A stretch of 24,977 bases of DNA from NCBI GenBank assembly GCA_029934735.1, contig JAOZLR010000005.1:1-24977 (forward strand), in the 5' to 3' direction. How positions within the stretch are numbered: position 1 is the first letter of the stretch; every line of letters starts with the position of its first letter. The DNA comes from Bacteroidales bacterium. GTDB lineage: Bacteria > Bacteroidota > Bacteroidia > Bacteroidales > JAADJA01. A program made the position numbers and the translations under genes. Positions 1-8,754 of the stretch are shown here, one piece after another. Under the pieces are notes generated by a model, which saw only the letters and a program-made list of their open reading frames with translations, searched no databases and was not told the DNA's origin.

Positions 1-396
1 GTGGAGTTTTTTGAAAAAGATGCTCCCGGTACAGTAGCCAATTTTATTGATTTATCAGAAAAAGGATATTACGATGGGCTTACCTTTCACAGGGTGATTC
101 CCGGATTTGTAATACAAGGTGGTTGTCCGAAAGGTGACGGTACCGGTGGCCCGGGATACAATATTAAATGTGAAACTAATGGCGGAAACCAGTATCACGA
201 CCGGGGTGTTTTGTCAATGGCACATGCCGGAAGAGATACCGGAGGTTCACAGTTTTTTGTATGTCACAATCGTGATAATACGCAGCATCTTGACGGTGTC
301 CATACTGTATTTGGCAAAGTAGTTGAAAATGTTGATGTAGTTGATGAAATTGAAGCAGGTGATACTATTGAAAAAATTGTTATTTTTGAGGAATAA
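1..396 (+). CDS. Cyclophilin-type peptidyl-prolyl cis-trans isomerase, 5' truncated
   Basis: The protein should catalyse cis-trans isomerisation of prolyl bonds and assist protein folding. The visible 131 residues carry the cyclophilin core: FHRVIPGFVIQGG near residues 29-41 (catalytic Arg and Gln region), the glycine-rich stretch GDGTGGPG, MAHAGRDTGGSQFF near 73-86, and LDGVHTVFGKV near 98-108. The reading frame is open at base 1 and lacks the usual first beta strand, so the true start lies left of the window; the GTG at base 1 is probably an internal valine codon. No signal peptide can be judged, so location is unknown. The stop is followed directly by an interspersed repeat (418-497). Family assignment is firm; the cellular client is unknown. 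Confidence 0.93.
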   Translation: MEFFEKDAPGTVANFIDLSEKGYYDGLTFHRVIPGFVIQGGCPKGDGTGGPGYNIKCETNGGNQYHDRGVLSMAHAGRDTGGSQFFVCHNRDNTQHLDGVHTVFGKVVENVDVVDEIEAGDTIEKIVIFEE

Positions 397-417
397 TTTT
401 GACGATTATTTGGAAAT

Positions 418-497
418 TCAAAAAATGAATCCCAATAATTCCCCTCTTGAGAGGGGTGTAGGGGTGTGTTAATCAATCAATAGTATTCATTTTTTGA
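418..497. repeat. 80-bp repeat element bounded by perfect 13-bp inverted repeats
   Basis: TCAAAAAATGAAT (418-430) is exactly complementary to ATTCATTTTTTGA (485-497). Between them sits a second hairpin, CCCCTC-TTGA-GAGGGG (441-456), followed by GTGTAGGGGTGTGTTAATC. From memory, the CCCCTC...GAGGGGTGTAGGGGTGTG core is a common interspersed sequence of Bacteroidota intergenic regions; read in reverse it gives the spurious peptide NTPLHPSQEG seen in many hypothetical proteins. The ends look MITE-like, but I see no clear target-site duplication. The right arm ends in a T run, so it could also terminate the upstream cyclophilin gene. Confidence 0.6.
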
Positions 498-542
498 TCA
501 TTGTAATTCTAAAAGTTGATTTTTAATTTATATTTATTACGT

Positions 543-1214
543 ATGAAAACACAGACAAGATTATTATTAATGTTAACGCTTTCGGCTTTTATATTTGCCG
601 GATACGGAAAGGCTGAAGCAAAAGACTTTACGGGTATTATTGTTTATAATATCACTTATGGGGATGATATTGACGCACAAACAGCAGCAATGATGCCTAA
701 AACGATGAAACTTATTATTAAGGGTAATAAGTCAAGAGTAGAGATGAGTATGGGGATGGGTACTACTGTTGTAATTTTTGATGCTGAAAAAAAAGATGCT
801 GTTACTCTCATGGATATGATGGGGCAGAAGTTTGCAATGACAATGTCAACTAAAGAAATTGAAGCACAGAATGCTGATGTTCCTGATGTAGATGTTGAAG
901 TAACTGACGAAACAAAGGAGATAGCAGGTTATGCCTGCAAGAAAGCTATTGTAAAAACCAAAGGTGATAGCCCAAGTGAACATATAGTTTATTTTACTGA
1001 CCAACTTGGCTCAGGCACTATGAATTATAATAATCCAATGTTCAAAGATATTGATGGCGTGATGCTTGAATATTCTTCAGCCGATGAAGGAATGACAATG
1101 AAGTTTTCTGCTATTAAAGTCGAGAAAAAGAAAGTCTCAGATAATGAGTTTGAGATACCTGAAGGCTACAAGGTTATGTCAATGGATGAGTTTAGTAATA
1201 TGTTTGGAGGTTAA
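543..1214 (+). CDS. DUF4412-like exported protein
   Basis: A 223-residue protein with an N-terminal signal peptide (hydrophobic stretch about residues 7-20, likely cleaved after AEA near 26), so it probably works in the periplasm or outer envelope. The mature part is rich in Met and Asp, with repeated short beta strands (GIIVYNITYG, KLIIKGNKSRVEM, MLEYSSADEGMTMKFSAIKVEKKKV) and ends in EIPEGYKVMSMDEF. This resembles the DUF4412 / GLPGLI-type family of Bacteroidota, whose function is unknown. I chose ATG 543 over an in-frame TTG at 516 because it starts directly at the signal peptide. The ftsK start is only 6 nt past the stop, so the two are likely co-transcribed. Confidence 0.75.
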   Translation: MKTQTRLLLMLTLSAFIFAGYGKAEAKDFTGIIVYNITYGDDIDAQTAAMMPKTMKLIIKGNKSRVEMSMGMGTTVVIFDAEKKDAVTLMDMMGQKFAMTMSTKEIEAQNADVPDVDVEVTDETKEIAGYACKKAIVKTKGDSPSEHIVYFTDQLGSGTMNYNNPMFKDIDGVMLEYSSADEGMTMKFSAIKVEKKKVSDNEFEIPEGYKVMSMDEFSNMFGG

Positions 1215-1220
1215 TAATTA

Positions 1221-3644
1221 ATGGCAGGGAAGTCGAAAAGCGTTAAATCAGGTTCTAAGAAGAAAAATTCAGCCGGAGCGAAAAGGAAAAATGGTGGCTT
1301 CATCAAATCGATGGTTATCTTTTTTAGAAATGAGAAATTTCATAAGCTTGTCGGGCTGTTTTTGGTATTGTTTTCTATTGCCTTATTCATTGCTCTTACA
1401 TCGTATTTCTTTACCTGGCAGTCTGATGCCTCAATACCTTCAGGGACGGCGCACAACTGGATTGGGAAATTAGGGAGAAATATGTCAAAATGGGCTATTG
1501 AAGACTGGTTTGGAATAGGTGCCTATATCTTCCCTTTTCTGTTATTTATTTATGGTTTTCATATTCTTTTTAAAAAAGCAGTATTGCCTGTATGGAAAAC
1601 CACCCGCTTGTCAATTTTGATAATGCTGTGGCTGTCGGTCACTTTAGGTTTTCTTTTTGGAAATAACGACACTTTTGCTATACTTGGAGGGTCCTTTGGT
1701 AATCAGTTAGCCAACTGGATTGAACTTGGGCTGGGAAACCTGGGGACAGGATTGCTTCTGCTGTTTTTGCTTTTAAGTTTTCTGATTATTAATTTTAATC
1801 TAAACCTGAAAGCACCAAATATTAATTTGGGAAGCAGAAAAAAAAAGGATAAGAAATTGGAGGGAACAAATAATCCGCTTGAAGATAAGTATAATACAAG
1901 AGAATTTTCTGTCGATGATAATGACGACAAAGACTGGGACGATTCCATTCCGGGGGTAATGCCGGAAAATCAGGTTGTTGACCTTAGTTCTGATATACCT
2001 GAAAAGCCTGTCGAGGCAGAGGTTAATGATGATATTGAGCTCACTATTGAGCCAACAAAGGAAGATTCTCTTGAGGTAAATGAAAAGCAGTTAGAGAATG
2101 GGGATGTTGATCACAAAACAATTGATGAACCCTACGACCCACATCTCGAACTTGCAAACTATCAATTTCCACCGCTTGATTTGCTGGCAGAACATGGCAA
2201 TGATAAGATTTCTGTGCATAAGGAGGAGCTGGAAAGAAATAAAAACCGAATTGTTGAGACCCTGGGTAATTATTCTATTAAGATACAAAAAATTAAAGCT
2301 ACAATCGGACCAACGGTTACGCTTTATGAGATTATTCCTGCTGCCGGTGTCAGAATATCAAAGATTAAGAACCTTGAGGATGATATAGCTCTGAGCCTTT
2401 CTGCTCTTGGGATTCGTATTATTGCTCCGATTCCCGGTAAAGGGACAATTGGAATAGAAGTACCTAATGAAAATCCCGATATCGTTTCCCTGAAGTCTGT
2501 TCTCAGTTCTGAGAAATTTCAGCATAAGAATTATGAACTTCCATTTGGGCTTGGGAAAACAGTAGCCAATGAAAGCTTTGTTGCCGATCTTACAAAAATG
2601 CCACACCTGCTTATGGCTGGTGCTACAGGTCAGGGAAAGTCTGTCGGCCTTAATGCCATTATTGTATCACTGCTTTATAAGCGCCATCCGTCAGAGTTAA
2701 AGTTTGTTCTTGTCGATCCAAAAAAAGTGGAACTCACACTTTACTCAAAAATTGAAAGGCACTATCTAGCAAAATTGCCTGATTCGGAGGAGGCTATTAT
2801 TACAGATACCAGGAAGGTGGTTCGTACTCTTAATTCGCTGGGTATAGAGATGGATAACAGATACGAACTACTTAAAGATGCACAGGTCAGAAATATAAAA
2901 GAGTATAATGTAAAGTTTAAATCCAGAAAGCTTAACCCGCTACACGGACACAGATTCCTCCCGTATATTGTGCTTGTGGTTGATGAATTTGCTGATTTGA
3001 TAATGACAGCAGGAAAGGAAATTGAAGTGCCCATCACGAGGCTTGCACAGTTGGCAAGGGCTGTGGGTATTCATCTTATTATTGCAACACAACGTCCATC
3101 CGTTAATATCATTACAGGTTCAATAAAAGCTAATTTTCCGGCAAGAGTTGCTTTTCGGGTTATTTCAAAGATAGATTCGAGGACAATTCTCGACAGTGGA
3201 GGTGCTGATCAGCTTATAGGTCGCGGTGATATGCTTCTGGCAACAGGAAGTGATATGATACGTCTGCAGTGTGCTTTTGTCGATACTCCTGAAATTGATA
3301 AGGTCACAGAATTTATTGGCTCGCAACGTGCCTATCCTGATGCTTTCCATTTGCCTGAATATGCAGATGAGGAGAATGATGGCCCCGCTGAGTATGATCC
3401 GTCAGAAAGAGATAGCCTTTTTGAAGATGCTGCTAAAATAATTGTACAGACTCAGCAAGGCTCTACTTCTTTGTTGCAGCGAAAATTGAAGTTGGGATAC
3501 AATCGTGCCGGTCGAATTATTGATCAGCTTGAGGCTGCGGGAATTGTCGGTCCTTTTGAAGGAAGTAAAGCGAGAGAAGTCAGAGTTGCCAATGAGATGG
3601 CTTTGGAACAATATTTGAAGGATTTGGATGACAGAGGTGCTTGA
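1221..3644 (+). CDS. ftsK: DNA translocase FtsK
   Basis: FtsK/SpoIIIE proteins are ATP-driven DNA pumps at the division septum that clear the chromosome terminus and direct dimer resolution. The 807-residue protein has a basic N-terminus, four membrane segments (about residues 42-65, 97-117, 127-147, 173-193), an acidic linker (about 200-310), then the motor. The motor contains the Walker A motif GATGQGKS near 467-474, Walker B VLVVDEFADL near 583-592, and IIATQRPSVNIITGSIKANFPARVAF. The C-terminal gamma domain (about 730-790, LLQRKLKLGYNRAGRIIDQLE) is the winged helix that reads orientation sequences in this family. The length is normal for Bacteroidota, and all expected parts are present. 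Confidence 0.96.
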   Translation: MAGKSKSVKSGSKKKNSAGAKRKNGGFIKSMVIFFRNEKFHKLVGLFLVLFSIALFIALTSYFFTWQSDASIPSGTAHNWIGKLGRNMSKWAIEDWFGIGAYIFPFLLFIYGFHILFKKAVLPVWKTTRLSILIMLWLSVTLGFLFGNNDTFAILGGSFGNQLANWIELGLGNLGTGLLLLFLLLSFLIINFNLNLKAPNINLGSRKKKDKKLEGTNNPLEDKYNTREFSVDDNDDKDWDDSIPGVMPENQVVDLSSDIPEKPVEAEVNDDIELTIEPTKEDSLEVNEKQLENGDVDHKTIDEPYDPHLELANYQFPPLDLLAEHGNDKISVHKEELERNKNRIVETLGNYSIKIQKIKATIGPTVTLYEIIPAAGVRISKIKNLEDDIALSLSALGIRIIAPIPGKGTIGIEVPNENPDIVSLKSVLSSEKFQHKNYELPFGLGKTVANESFVADLTKMPHLLMAGATGQGKSVGLNAIIVSLLYKRHPSELKFVLVDPKKVELTLYSKIERHYLAKLPDSEEAIITDTRKVVRTLNSLGIEMDNRYELLKDAQVRNIKEYNVKFKSRKLNPLHGHRFLPYIVLVVDEFADLIMTAGKEIEVPITRLAQLARAVGIHLIIATQRPSVNIITGSIKANFPARVAFRVISKIDSRTILDSGGADQLIGRGDMLLATGSDMIRLQCAFVDTPEIDKVTEFIGSQRAYPDAFHLPEYADEENDGPAEYDPSERDSLFEDAAKIIVQTQQGSTSLLQRKLKLGYNRAGRIIDQLEAAGIVGPFEGSKAREVRVANEMALEQYLKDLDDRGA

Positions 3645-3675
3645 GAATCATGAAATATTCTAATTAAGCTTTATA

Positions 3676-3683
3676 TAGATTTG
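3676..3683 (+). promoter_or_regulatory. Candidate -7 box (TAGATTTG) before lolA-like gene
   Basis: TAGATTTG fits the Bacteroidota -7 consensus TAnnTTTG and lies 18 nt before ATG 3702 and 36 nt before ATG 3720. I see no TTTG at the expected -33 position, so this is a weak call; read-through from ftsK, 75 nt upstream, is also possible. Confidence 0.25.
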
Positions 3684-3719
3684 ATTATCCTAAAACAAGG
3701 AATGTTTAAAACAGAACAG

Positions 3720-4370
3720 ATGAAAGAAATAATTACTATACTGATTGCCATTGCACTTATTCCTGCACTTTTTGCACAGGATACAGAAAAAGGAGATAAG
3801 AAATCAAGAGAAATACTTGATAAGGTTTCCCAAAAGACAGAAGCATACAAATCGTTCAAGGCCGAATTTACATACAAAATGCAAAACAAGGAGGCTGGTA
3901 TTGATGAGAGTAAAGATGGTGTGCTGGTAGTGTCGGGTGATAAATATAATCTGGAAATTGCCGGGCAGGAAATAATATGTGATGGTGAAACGGTCTGGAC
4001 ATATATTGAAGATGCTGATGAGGTGCAGATAAACACTGTTGAAGATAATGATGAGTCGATAACACCCAATAACCTTTTTTCTTCTTACCAGAAGGATTAC
4101 AAATCTAAGTTTGTTAAAGAGACCTTCCAGTACGGAACTGATGTTTATGTAATTGATATGACTCCTAATGAGGGTAAGAACTTCTCGAAGGTAAGGATTA
4201 TTATTGATAAGGATAAACTTGAAATCCTCGACTTTACCATATTTGACAATAGTGGCAGCAGCTATTCGTATGTTATAAATAAGTTTACCCCTGATGTTGA
4301 AATTAAGGATTCTGACTTTACTTTTGACACTGCTGACTATCCGGATCTTGAGGTTGTGGATATGAGATAA
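3720..4370 (+). CDS. LolA-like outer-membrane lipoprotein carrier protein
   Basis: A 216-residue periplasmic protein: signal peptide MKEIITILIAIALIPALFAQ, then a LolA/LolB-like single domain. Family features visible are the opening amphipathic helix (SREILDKVSQKTEAYKSFKAEFTYKM), ICDGETVWTYIEDADEVQIN near residues 80-100, and SKVRIIIDKDKLEILDFTIFDNSGSSYSYVINKF near the C-terminus. LolA proteins ferry lipoproteins from the inner membrane to the outer membrane. ATG 3720 was chosen because it gives a compact signal peptide; ATG 3702 in the same frame (starting MFKTEQ) is possible, while the TTG at 3681 is unlikely. A LolA-type gene after ftsK is, as I recall, a common Bacteroidota arrangement. 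Low similarity across this fold makes exact orthology to LolA less certain. Confidence 0.85.
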   Translation: MKEIITILIAIALIPALFAQDTEKGDKKSREILDKVSQKTEAYKSFKAEFTYKMQNKEAGIDESKDGVLVVSGDKYNLEIAGQEIICDGETVWTYIEDADEVQINTVEDNDESITPNNLFSSYQKDYKSKFVKETFQYGTDVYVIDMTPNEGKNFSKVRIIIDKDKLEILDFTIFDNSGSSYSYVINKFTPDVEIKDSDFTFDTADYPDLEVVDMR

Positions 4371-4436
4371 AGATATCAACAGCAAAATTCTTGATAACTT
4401 TTCCTGTAGCCCTTATTATGCAAAGGTTTCTTTGTT

Positions 4437-4444
4437 TAATTTTG
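4437..4444 (+). promoter_or_regulatory. Candidate -7 box (TAATTTTG) before parE
   Basis: TAATTTTG matches TAnnTTTG and ends 21 nt before the chosen ATG at 4466. The sequence 20 nt upstream is TTAT rather than TTTG, so the -33 element is imperfect. Confidence 0.35.
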
Positions 4445-4465
4445 CCGCAAAATGAAATAAGCAAA

Positions 4466-6325
4466 ATGTCTGAGAAGTACACAGAAGATAATGTGCGGTC
4501 GCTTGAGTGGAGTGAGCATATCAGAATGCGCCCCGGGATGTATATAGGTAAACTTGGTGATGGTGCATCGCAGGATGATGGTATTTACGTACTTATAAAG
4601 GAGGTGATTGATAATTCCATTGATGAGTTTGTAATGGATTATGGCAAAGTAATTGAAGTTGCAATTCAGGATAAGACTGTAACTATTCGCGATTACGGCC
4701 GTGGAATACCTCTTGGAAAGGTTAATGCCTGTGTTTCAAAGATCAATACCGGTGCAAAATATGATTCCAAAGTTTTTAAAAAGGCTGTTGGTCTGAATGG
4801 CGTTGGCTCAAAAGCTGTCAATGCTCTTTCCTCTTATTTCCTTACAAAATCTATGAGGGAAGGGAAAACAAAGATTGTAGAGTACTCCAGGGGAGATCTT
4901 GTCAAGGATTATAAAATTCAGAATACAGATGATAGAGACGGGACACTGGTTACTTTTACTCCCGATGCAGAGCTGTTTGGAAATTATCACTATATTCCGG
5001 AATATGTTGATAAGCTTCTGTGGAACTATGTTTTTCTGAACAATGGGCTTACCATAACATATAACGGCCAGAAGTTTCAAGCTAAAAACGGCCTCAAAGA
5101 TCTTCTGGAGAGAACTATAAACGGGAACGGCCCGATACTTTACCCGATAATACACATTAAAGAAGGAGATCTTGAGTTTGCTTTTTCGCACAGCTCAAAG
5201 CAGTATGGCGAGGAGTATTACTCTTTTGTTAATGGCCAGCATACTACTCAGGGTGGAACTCATCAGGCTGCATTTCGGGAGGCAATTGTTAAAACTATCA
5301 GAGAATTTTATGGAAAGGACTTTGATACAAGTGATATCAGGGCAAGCATAGCTGCCGCAATTTCGTTAAAAGTGCAGGAGCCTGTGTTTGAGTCGCAGAC
5401 AAAAACGAAACTCGGATCACAACTTATGGAGCCGGGTGGTCAGACTATCAGGAATTATGTGAATGATATTGTAAAACGTAATCTCGATAATTTTCTGCAT
5501 AAAAACCAAGAAACAGCTGAGGCATTGCACCATAAAATATTGCAATCGCAGAAAGAGAGAAAAGAGATGGCTGGTATTAAGAAACTGGCACGTGAAAGTG
5601 TGAAGAAAGTTAGCTTGCATAATAAAAAACTTAGAGACTGTAGAGTGCATTACAACATAAACCACGAACGAAGACTCGAAACTACAATATTTATAACTGA
5701 GGGTGATTCGGCGAGTGGCTCAATTACAAAATCAAGGAATGTAAATACTCAAGCTGTTTTTAGCCTTAAGGGTAAGCCTCTTAATAGCTTCGGCCTGAGT
5801 AAGAAGATTGTTTATCAGAATGAGGAGTTCAATCTGTTACAGTCAGCACTAAATATTGATGATGGACTTGAAAATTTGCGTTATAACAATATTGTGATTG
5901 CAACTGATGCTGATGTTGACGGGATGCATATCAGGTTGTTACTATTGACTTTTTTCCTTCAGTTTTATCCTGATCTTGTCAAAGCAGGACATCTCTATAT
6001 TTTGCAAACGCCCTTGTTCAGGGTCAGGAATAAAAGAAAAACTGAATACTGCTATTCGGAAGAGGAAAGAGTGAGTGCAATAAAAAAACTTGGGCCAAAA
6101 CCTGAGATAACACGTTTTAAAGGACTTGGTGAAATTTCGCCGGATGAGTTCAAGCATTTTATCGGTTCTTCTATCCGTCTTGAACCCGTATTACTTCAAC
6201 GTGAATCTTCCATTAAGGAGATACTTTCTTTCTATATGGGTAAAAATACACCTCAACGTCAAACCTTTATTATTGATAATCTCAGGGTTGAAGAGGATAT
6301 TCCTGAGATAAATAAAGTAGCATAG
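4466..6325 (+). CDS. parE: Type IIA topoisomerase B subunit (topoisomerase IV ParE type)
   Basis: The ATPase and TOPRIM half of a type IIA topoisomerase, which separates linked daughter chromosomes (topo IV) with the partner ParC. The 619 residues include the GHKL ATPase (EVIDNSIDEF with the Mg-binding Asn near residue 50; RDYGRGIPLGK; GLNGVGSKAVNALS), the lysine loop QTKTKLGS in the transducer, and the TOPRIM domain with EGDSASGS (Glu near 412) and ATDADVDG (Asp near 481, 483, 485). ATG 4466 was chosen because MSEKYTEDNVRSLEW is the usual beginning; the frame extends to a TTG at 4391 with no conserved sequence. The DVDGMHIRLLLL variant and the short length favour ParE over GyrB. The partner gene is not in this window. 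Confidence 0.9.
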   Translation: MSEKYTEDNVRSLEWSEHIRMRPGMYIGKLGDGASQDDGIYVLIKEVIDNSIDEFVMDYGKVIEVAIQDKTVTIRDYGRGIPLGKVNACVSKINTGAKYDSKVFKKAVGLNGVGSKAVNALSSYFLTKSMREGKTKIVEYSRGDLVKDYKIQNTDDRDGTLVTFTPDAELFGNYHYIPEYVDKLLWNYVFLNNGLTITYNGQKFQAKNGLKDLLERTINGNGPILYPIIHIKEGDLEFAFSHSSKQYGEEYYSFVNGQHTTQGGTHQAAFREAIVKTIREFYGKDFDTSDIRASIAAAISLKVQEPVFESQTKTKLGSQLMEPGGQTIRNYVNDIVKRNLDNFLHKNQETAEALHHKILQSQKERKEMAGIKKLARESVKKVSLHNKKLRDCRVHYNINHERRLETTIFITEGDSASGSITKSRNVNTQAVFSLKGKPLNSFGLSKKIVYQNEEFNLLQSALNIDDGLENLRYNNIVIATDADVDGMHIRLLLLTFFLQFYPDLVKAGHLYILQTPLFRVRNKRKTEYCYSEEERVSAIKKLGPKPEITRFKGLGEISPDEFKHFIGSSIRLEPVLLQRESSIKEILSFYMGKNTPQRQTFIIDNLRVEEDIPEINKVA

Positions 6326-6338
6326 AGAGAGGGGAAGC

Positions 6339-6365
6339 AATAAAAGCACAAATCCCAGTGCTAAA
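6339..6365 (-). terminator. Weak terminator of the NAD(P)HX repair gene
   Basis: Read on the minus strand, AGCAC-(8 nt loop)-GTGCT is followed by TTTTATTG. The stem is only 5 bp (6345-6349 with 6358-6362). It lies in the 82-nt gap between convergent genes, about 45 nt past the stop at 6408. Confidence 0.35.
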
Positions 6366-6407
6366 ACATAACTATTTATAAAAAGTTATCCTTAGCAATA
6401 CTATGAC

Positions 6408-7919
6408 TTATTTATCCAATAGTTTGTAAGCTCCTCCGATATTTGCAATAATATCACCTGCAATCAACGCTTCATATCCCATATTGTCAACTACAATGTC
6501 ACCTGCAAGCCCGTGTATGTAAACTCCAAGTAAAGATGTCTCGAATGGTGAGTATCCCTGGGCCAGCAATCCGAGAAGTATTCCGGTTAGAACGTCACCG
6601 CTGCCACCTGTGGCCATTCCTGGATTTCCTGTTGTGTTGAAGTAGCAGTTTCCTGCAGGGGTTGTAATGGCTGTATGAGCTCCTTTCAGAATTACAAAGC
6701 AATTATGTTTGATTGAAAACTCCCGCTGCATTTTATTTCTTTCAAAATCGTCAGAGGATTTACCAATCAGCCTTTCAAATTCTTTCGGATGTGGTGTGAA
6801 TATACTGTTTTGAGGAATAAATGATATCCAGGTTTTATTTTCAGCTAATATGTTTATGGCATCAGCATCAAAAATTATAGGAATATCGGTATTTTGTATA
6901 AGCAGTTTCAGCGCTTTTGCAGTTTGTTTGTCTGTTCCTATTCCTGGTCCGACAGCTATAGTATTATATTTTGAAAGATCCGGAACTTCAGAAAAAATGC
7001 GCTCATCAATATCGATACTTACCATTGCTTCAGGTACTGAAGTCTGCAAGATTGTATAGCCTTTGGCAGGGATGTGTGTGGTGATAAGCCCGGCACCTGC
7101 ACGTAATGCAGCCTTTGATCCGAGTACAGCAGCACCCATCTTTCCATAACCTCCGGAGATCAGCAGTCCATGACCATACGTACCTTTGTGTGAGAATTTA
7201 GTCCTCATTTTACGAATGCCGATTGGCTCTGATGACTCAATTAAAAAGCTGTCAACTTTAACATCATTGATGAAATCAGGATGAAGGCCTATTGGAAGCA
7301 CTTGCCAGTTTCCTGCAAAGTTTTCATTTTCGGGGAAAAGGAATCCGTATTTTGGGAATTGAAATGTTAGTGTAGCATTTGCCTCGATTATTGCCCCGTC
7401 ATTGGTTGTATTGGTTGTGTCGCAGAAAAAGCCTGAAGGTGCATCAATGGAAATTACTGACGCCCGGCTTTTGTTAATATTATCAATGACCGTTGCAATG
7501 AATCCTTTTACCGGCCTTTTTAATCCTGAACCAAAAATAGCATCAATGATTATGTCATTTTTCTCTAACCCTGGTTGTTCATCGTTTTCGTAAAGCTTAA
7601 TAATGGTTGCATTCTTAGTATTCTTAATTCTCTCGTAGTTTGTTTTGCAACTTGGAGACATTTTATCTGAGTAGCACACAACGAAGACAATAACCTTGTA
7701 CCCGGCATTGGCAAGCATCCGGCTGACTGCAAAGCCGTCACCTCCATTGTTTCCAAGTCCACAGAATGTTTTTACAGGATGTGAGGAGTCAATTTCCCTG
7801 CTTATCCATTCAAACAGTTGAGTAGCCGCTCTTTCCATTAGGTCAATATCGGCAATAGGTTCGTGCTTAATAGTATAAGCATCTGCCTCTCTGATATTTT
7901 CTATGGGTAATATTTTCAT
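6408..7919 (-). CDS. nnr: Bifunctional NAD(P)HX epimerase / ADP-dependent NAD(P)HX dehydratase
   Basis: A repair enzyme for hydrated NADH and NADPH. The N-terminal YjeF domain (about residues 1-215) interconverts R and S epimers; it shows FCGLGNNGGDGFAVSR near 52-67 and the catalytic-domain stretch DAIFGSGLKRPVKG. The C-terminal ribokinase-like domain (about 240-500) dehydrates the S form using ADP; it shows GTYGHGLLISGGYGKMGAA, the DADAIN motif, FTPHPKEFERL, and GNPGMATGGSGDVLTG with the catalytic Asp near residue 442. The 503-residue length is the usual fused form. The start ATG is backed by the conserved opening MKILPIENIREADAYTI. The upstream gene on the same strand is 307 nt away across a repeat cluster, so an operon is doubtful. 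Confidence 0.95.
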   Translation of the reverse strand: MKILPIENIREADAYTIKHEPIADIDLMERAATQLFEWISREIDSSHPVKTFCGLGNNGGDGFAVSRMLANAGYKVIVFVVCYSDKMSPSCKTNYERIKNTKNATIIKLYENDEQPGLEKNDIIIDAIFGSGLKRPVKGFIATVIDNINKSRASVISIDAPSGFFCDTTNTTNDGAIIEANATLTFQFPKYGFLFPENENFAGNWQVLPIGLHPDFINDVKVDSFLIESSEPIGIRKMRTKFSHKGTYGHGLLISGGYGKMGAAVLGSKAALRAGAGLITTHIPAKGYTILQTSVPEAMVSIDIDERIFSEVPDLSKYNTIAVGPGIGTDKQTAKALKLLIQNTDIPIIFDADAINILAENKTWISFIPQNSIFTPHPKEFERLIGKSSDDFERNKMQREFSIKHNCFVILKGAHTAITTPAGNCYFNTTGNPGMATGGSGDVLTGILLGLLAQGYSPFETSLLGVYIHGLAGDIVVDNMGYEALIAGDIIANIGGAYKLLDK

Positions 7920-7949
7920 TTTTTTATTTATTTATTTGTTGCCTGTCAA

Positions 7950-8210
7950 TTATATAGGTCGTCCCTTATGGGACTACTGTTTTTGTTTTCATTTCTTTCA
8001 CCGGACTGATATACCTTCGCAAGCCTCGGCATATTGCATCCGGTGCTACAAATAGGTCGTCCCTTCGGGACTGTATGTTTGTTATAATTAAAGAACTTCC
8101 CGTAGGGAATACCTGTTTGCAACCCTGTATGGTAGTGCAGGGTTACAAAGACACAAATTGTGAAATCCCGTCCGCGTGCCGCCGAAGCTTTAGCGGAGGA
8201 GCTAGGGATG
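7950..8210. repeat. Cluster of hairpin-forming interspersed repeats
   Basis: This 307-bp gap (7920-8226) holds no gene. It contains two copies of ATAGGTCGTCCCTT..GGGACT (about 7954-7975 and 8052-8073), each a small palindrome (GTCCC/GGGAC). It also holds CACCGGA (7999-8005) pairing with TCCGGTG (8039-8045), TTCCC-GTA-GGGAA (8097-8109), AACCCTG (8121-8127) pairing with CAGGGTT (8138-8144), and a nested pair ATCCC/GGGAT (8165-8169, 8205-8209) around TCCGC/GCGGA (8171-8175, 8193-8197). From memory, such segments recur between genes in many Bacteroidota genomes. They resemble REP-type repeats; no transposase lies nearby. Confidence 0.65.
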
Positions 8211-8226
8211 CCCTGTGCAATAACTT

Positions 8227-8754
8227 CTAACCTTTAAAAACCCTGTCCTCTTTAACGACAAGACATCCTGCCATCATATCGTGCAGTGCCTGTTTTTTTG
8301 AGGTAAAACCAGCCATAATGAATCCAATATAGAAAATCATTTGTGAAATGATTTTTCCAAAATAACGGCCGGTTGCCCTGCCGAAACTGATTTTGTTACC
8401 TTCCATATCGGTTACCTTTATGTTGAGCATTAATTTGCCAGGAGTTGCCTGATACTTTGATGATTCAAAAAGGGCGTAATAGAGCCAGGTAATGGCCTGA
8501 TAAATTAGACCAATAGAAATTATGGATCCTGCTGCTGCAATGGCAAATGGAAGTTGTTCATCATACATTTCATCAAAATCCATCATATTTGATAATGACA
8601 GGCCAAAAAGCCCCATTATAGGGAGAAGGAAAATCCCTCCTATTATTGAAAGGACAATTCCATCAATTATTATTGCTAAAAATCTCCACCAGAAACCTGC
8701 ATAGGTTCTGACAATGGAGTAGTTGCTTTGTTGATTAACCGTAGTATTTTCCAT
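8227..8754 (-). CDS. RDD family membrane protein
   Basis: A 175-residue inner-membrane protein of the RDD family, named after conserved Arg and Asp residues. The N-terminus reads TYAGFWWRFLAIIIDGIVLSIIGGIFLLPIMG, with the conserved Arg and Asp in the first membrane helix (about residues 19-50). A second hydrophobic segment lies near 70-95 (AIAAAGSIISIGLIYQAITWLYYALF), then the family signature TPGKLMLNIKVTDMEGNKISFGRATGRYF near 104-132, and a last hydrophobic stretch ending in LHDMMAGCLVVK. The function of RDD proteins is mostly unknown; some have been linked to ion transport. It is divergent from the methyltransferase gene, with 142 nt between starts. Confidence 0.88.
   Translation of the reverse strand: MENTTVNQQSNYSIVRTYAGFWWRFLAIIIDGIVLSIIGGIFLLPIMGLFGLSLSNMMDFDEMYDEQLPFAIAAAGSIISIGLIYQAITWLYYALFESSKYQATPGKLMLNIKVTDMEGNKISFGRATGRYFGKIISQMIFYIGFIMAGFTSKKQALHDMMAGCLVVKEDRVFKG

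Noticed and set aside
3804..4385. A 193-codon open frame antisense to the LolA-like gene.
   Set aside because: It has no recognisable domain, overlaps a well-supported gene with a signal peptide over its full length, and looks like a shadow frame.
4391..4465. N-terminal extension of ParE by 25 codons from a TTG.
   Set aside because: The extension is hydrophobic and unlike ParE starts, and it would contain the candidate -7 box; MSEKYTEDNVRSLEW at 4466 is a normal beginning.
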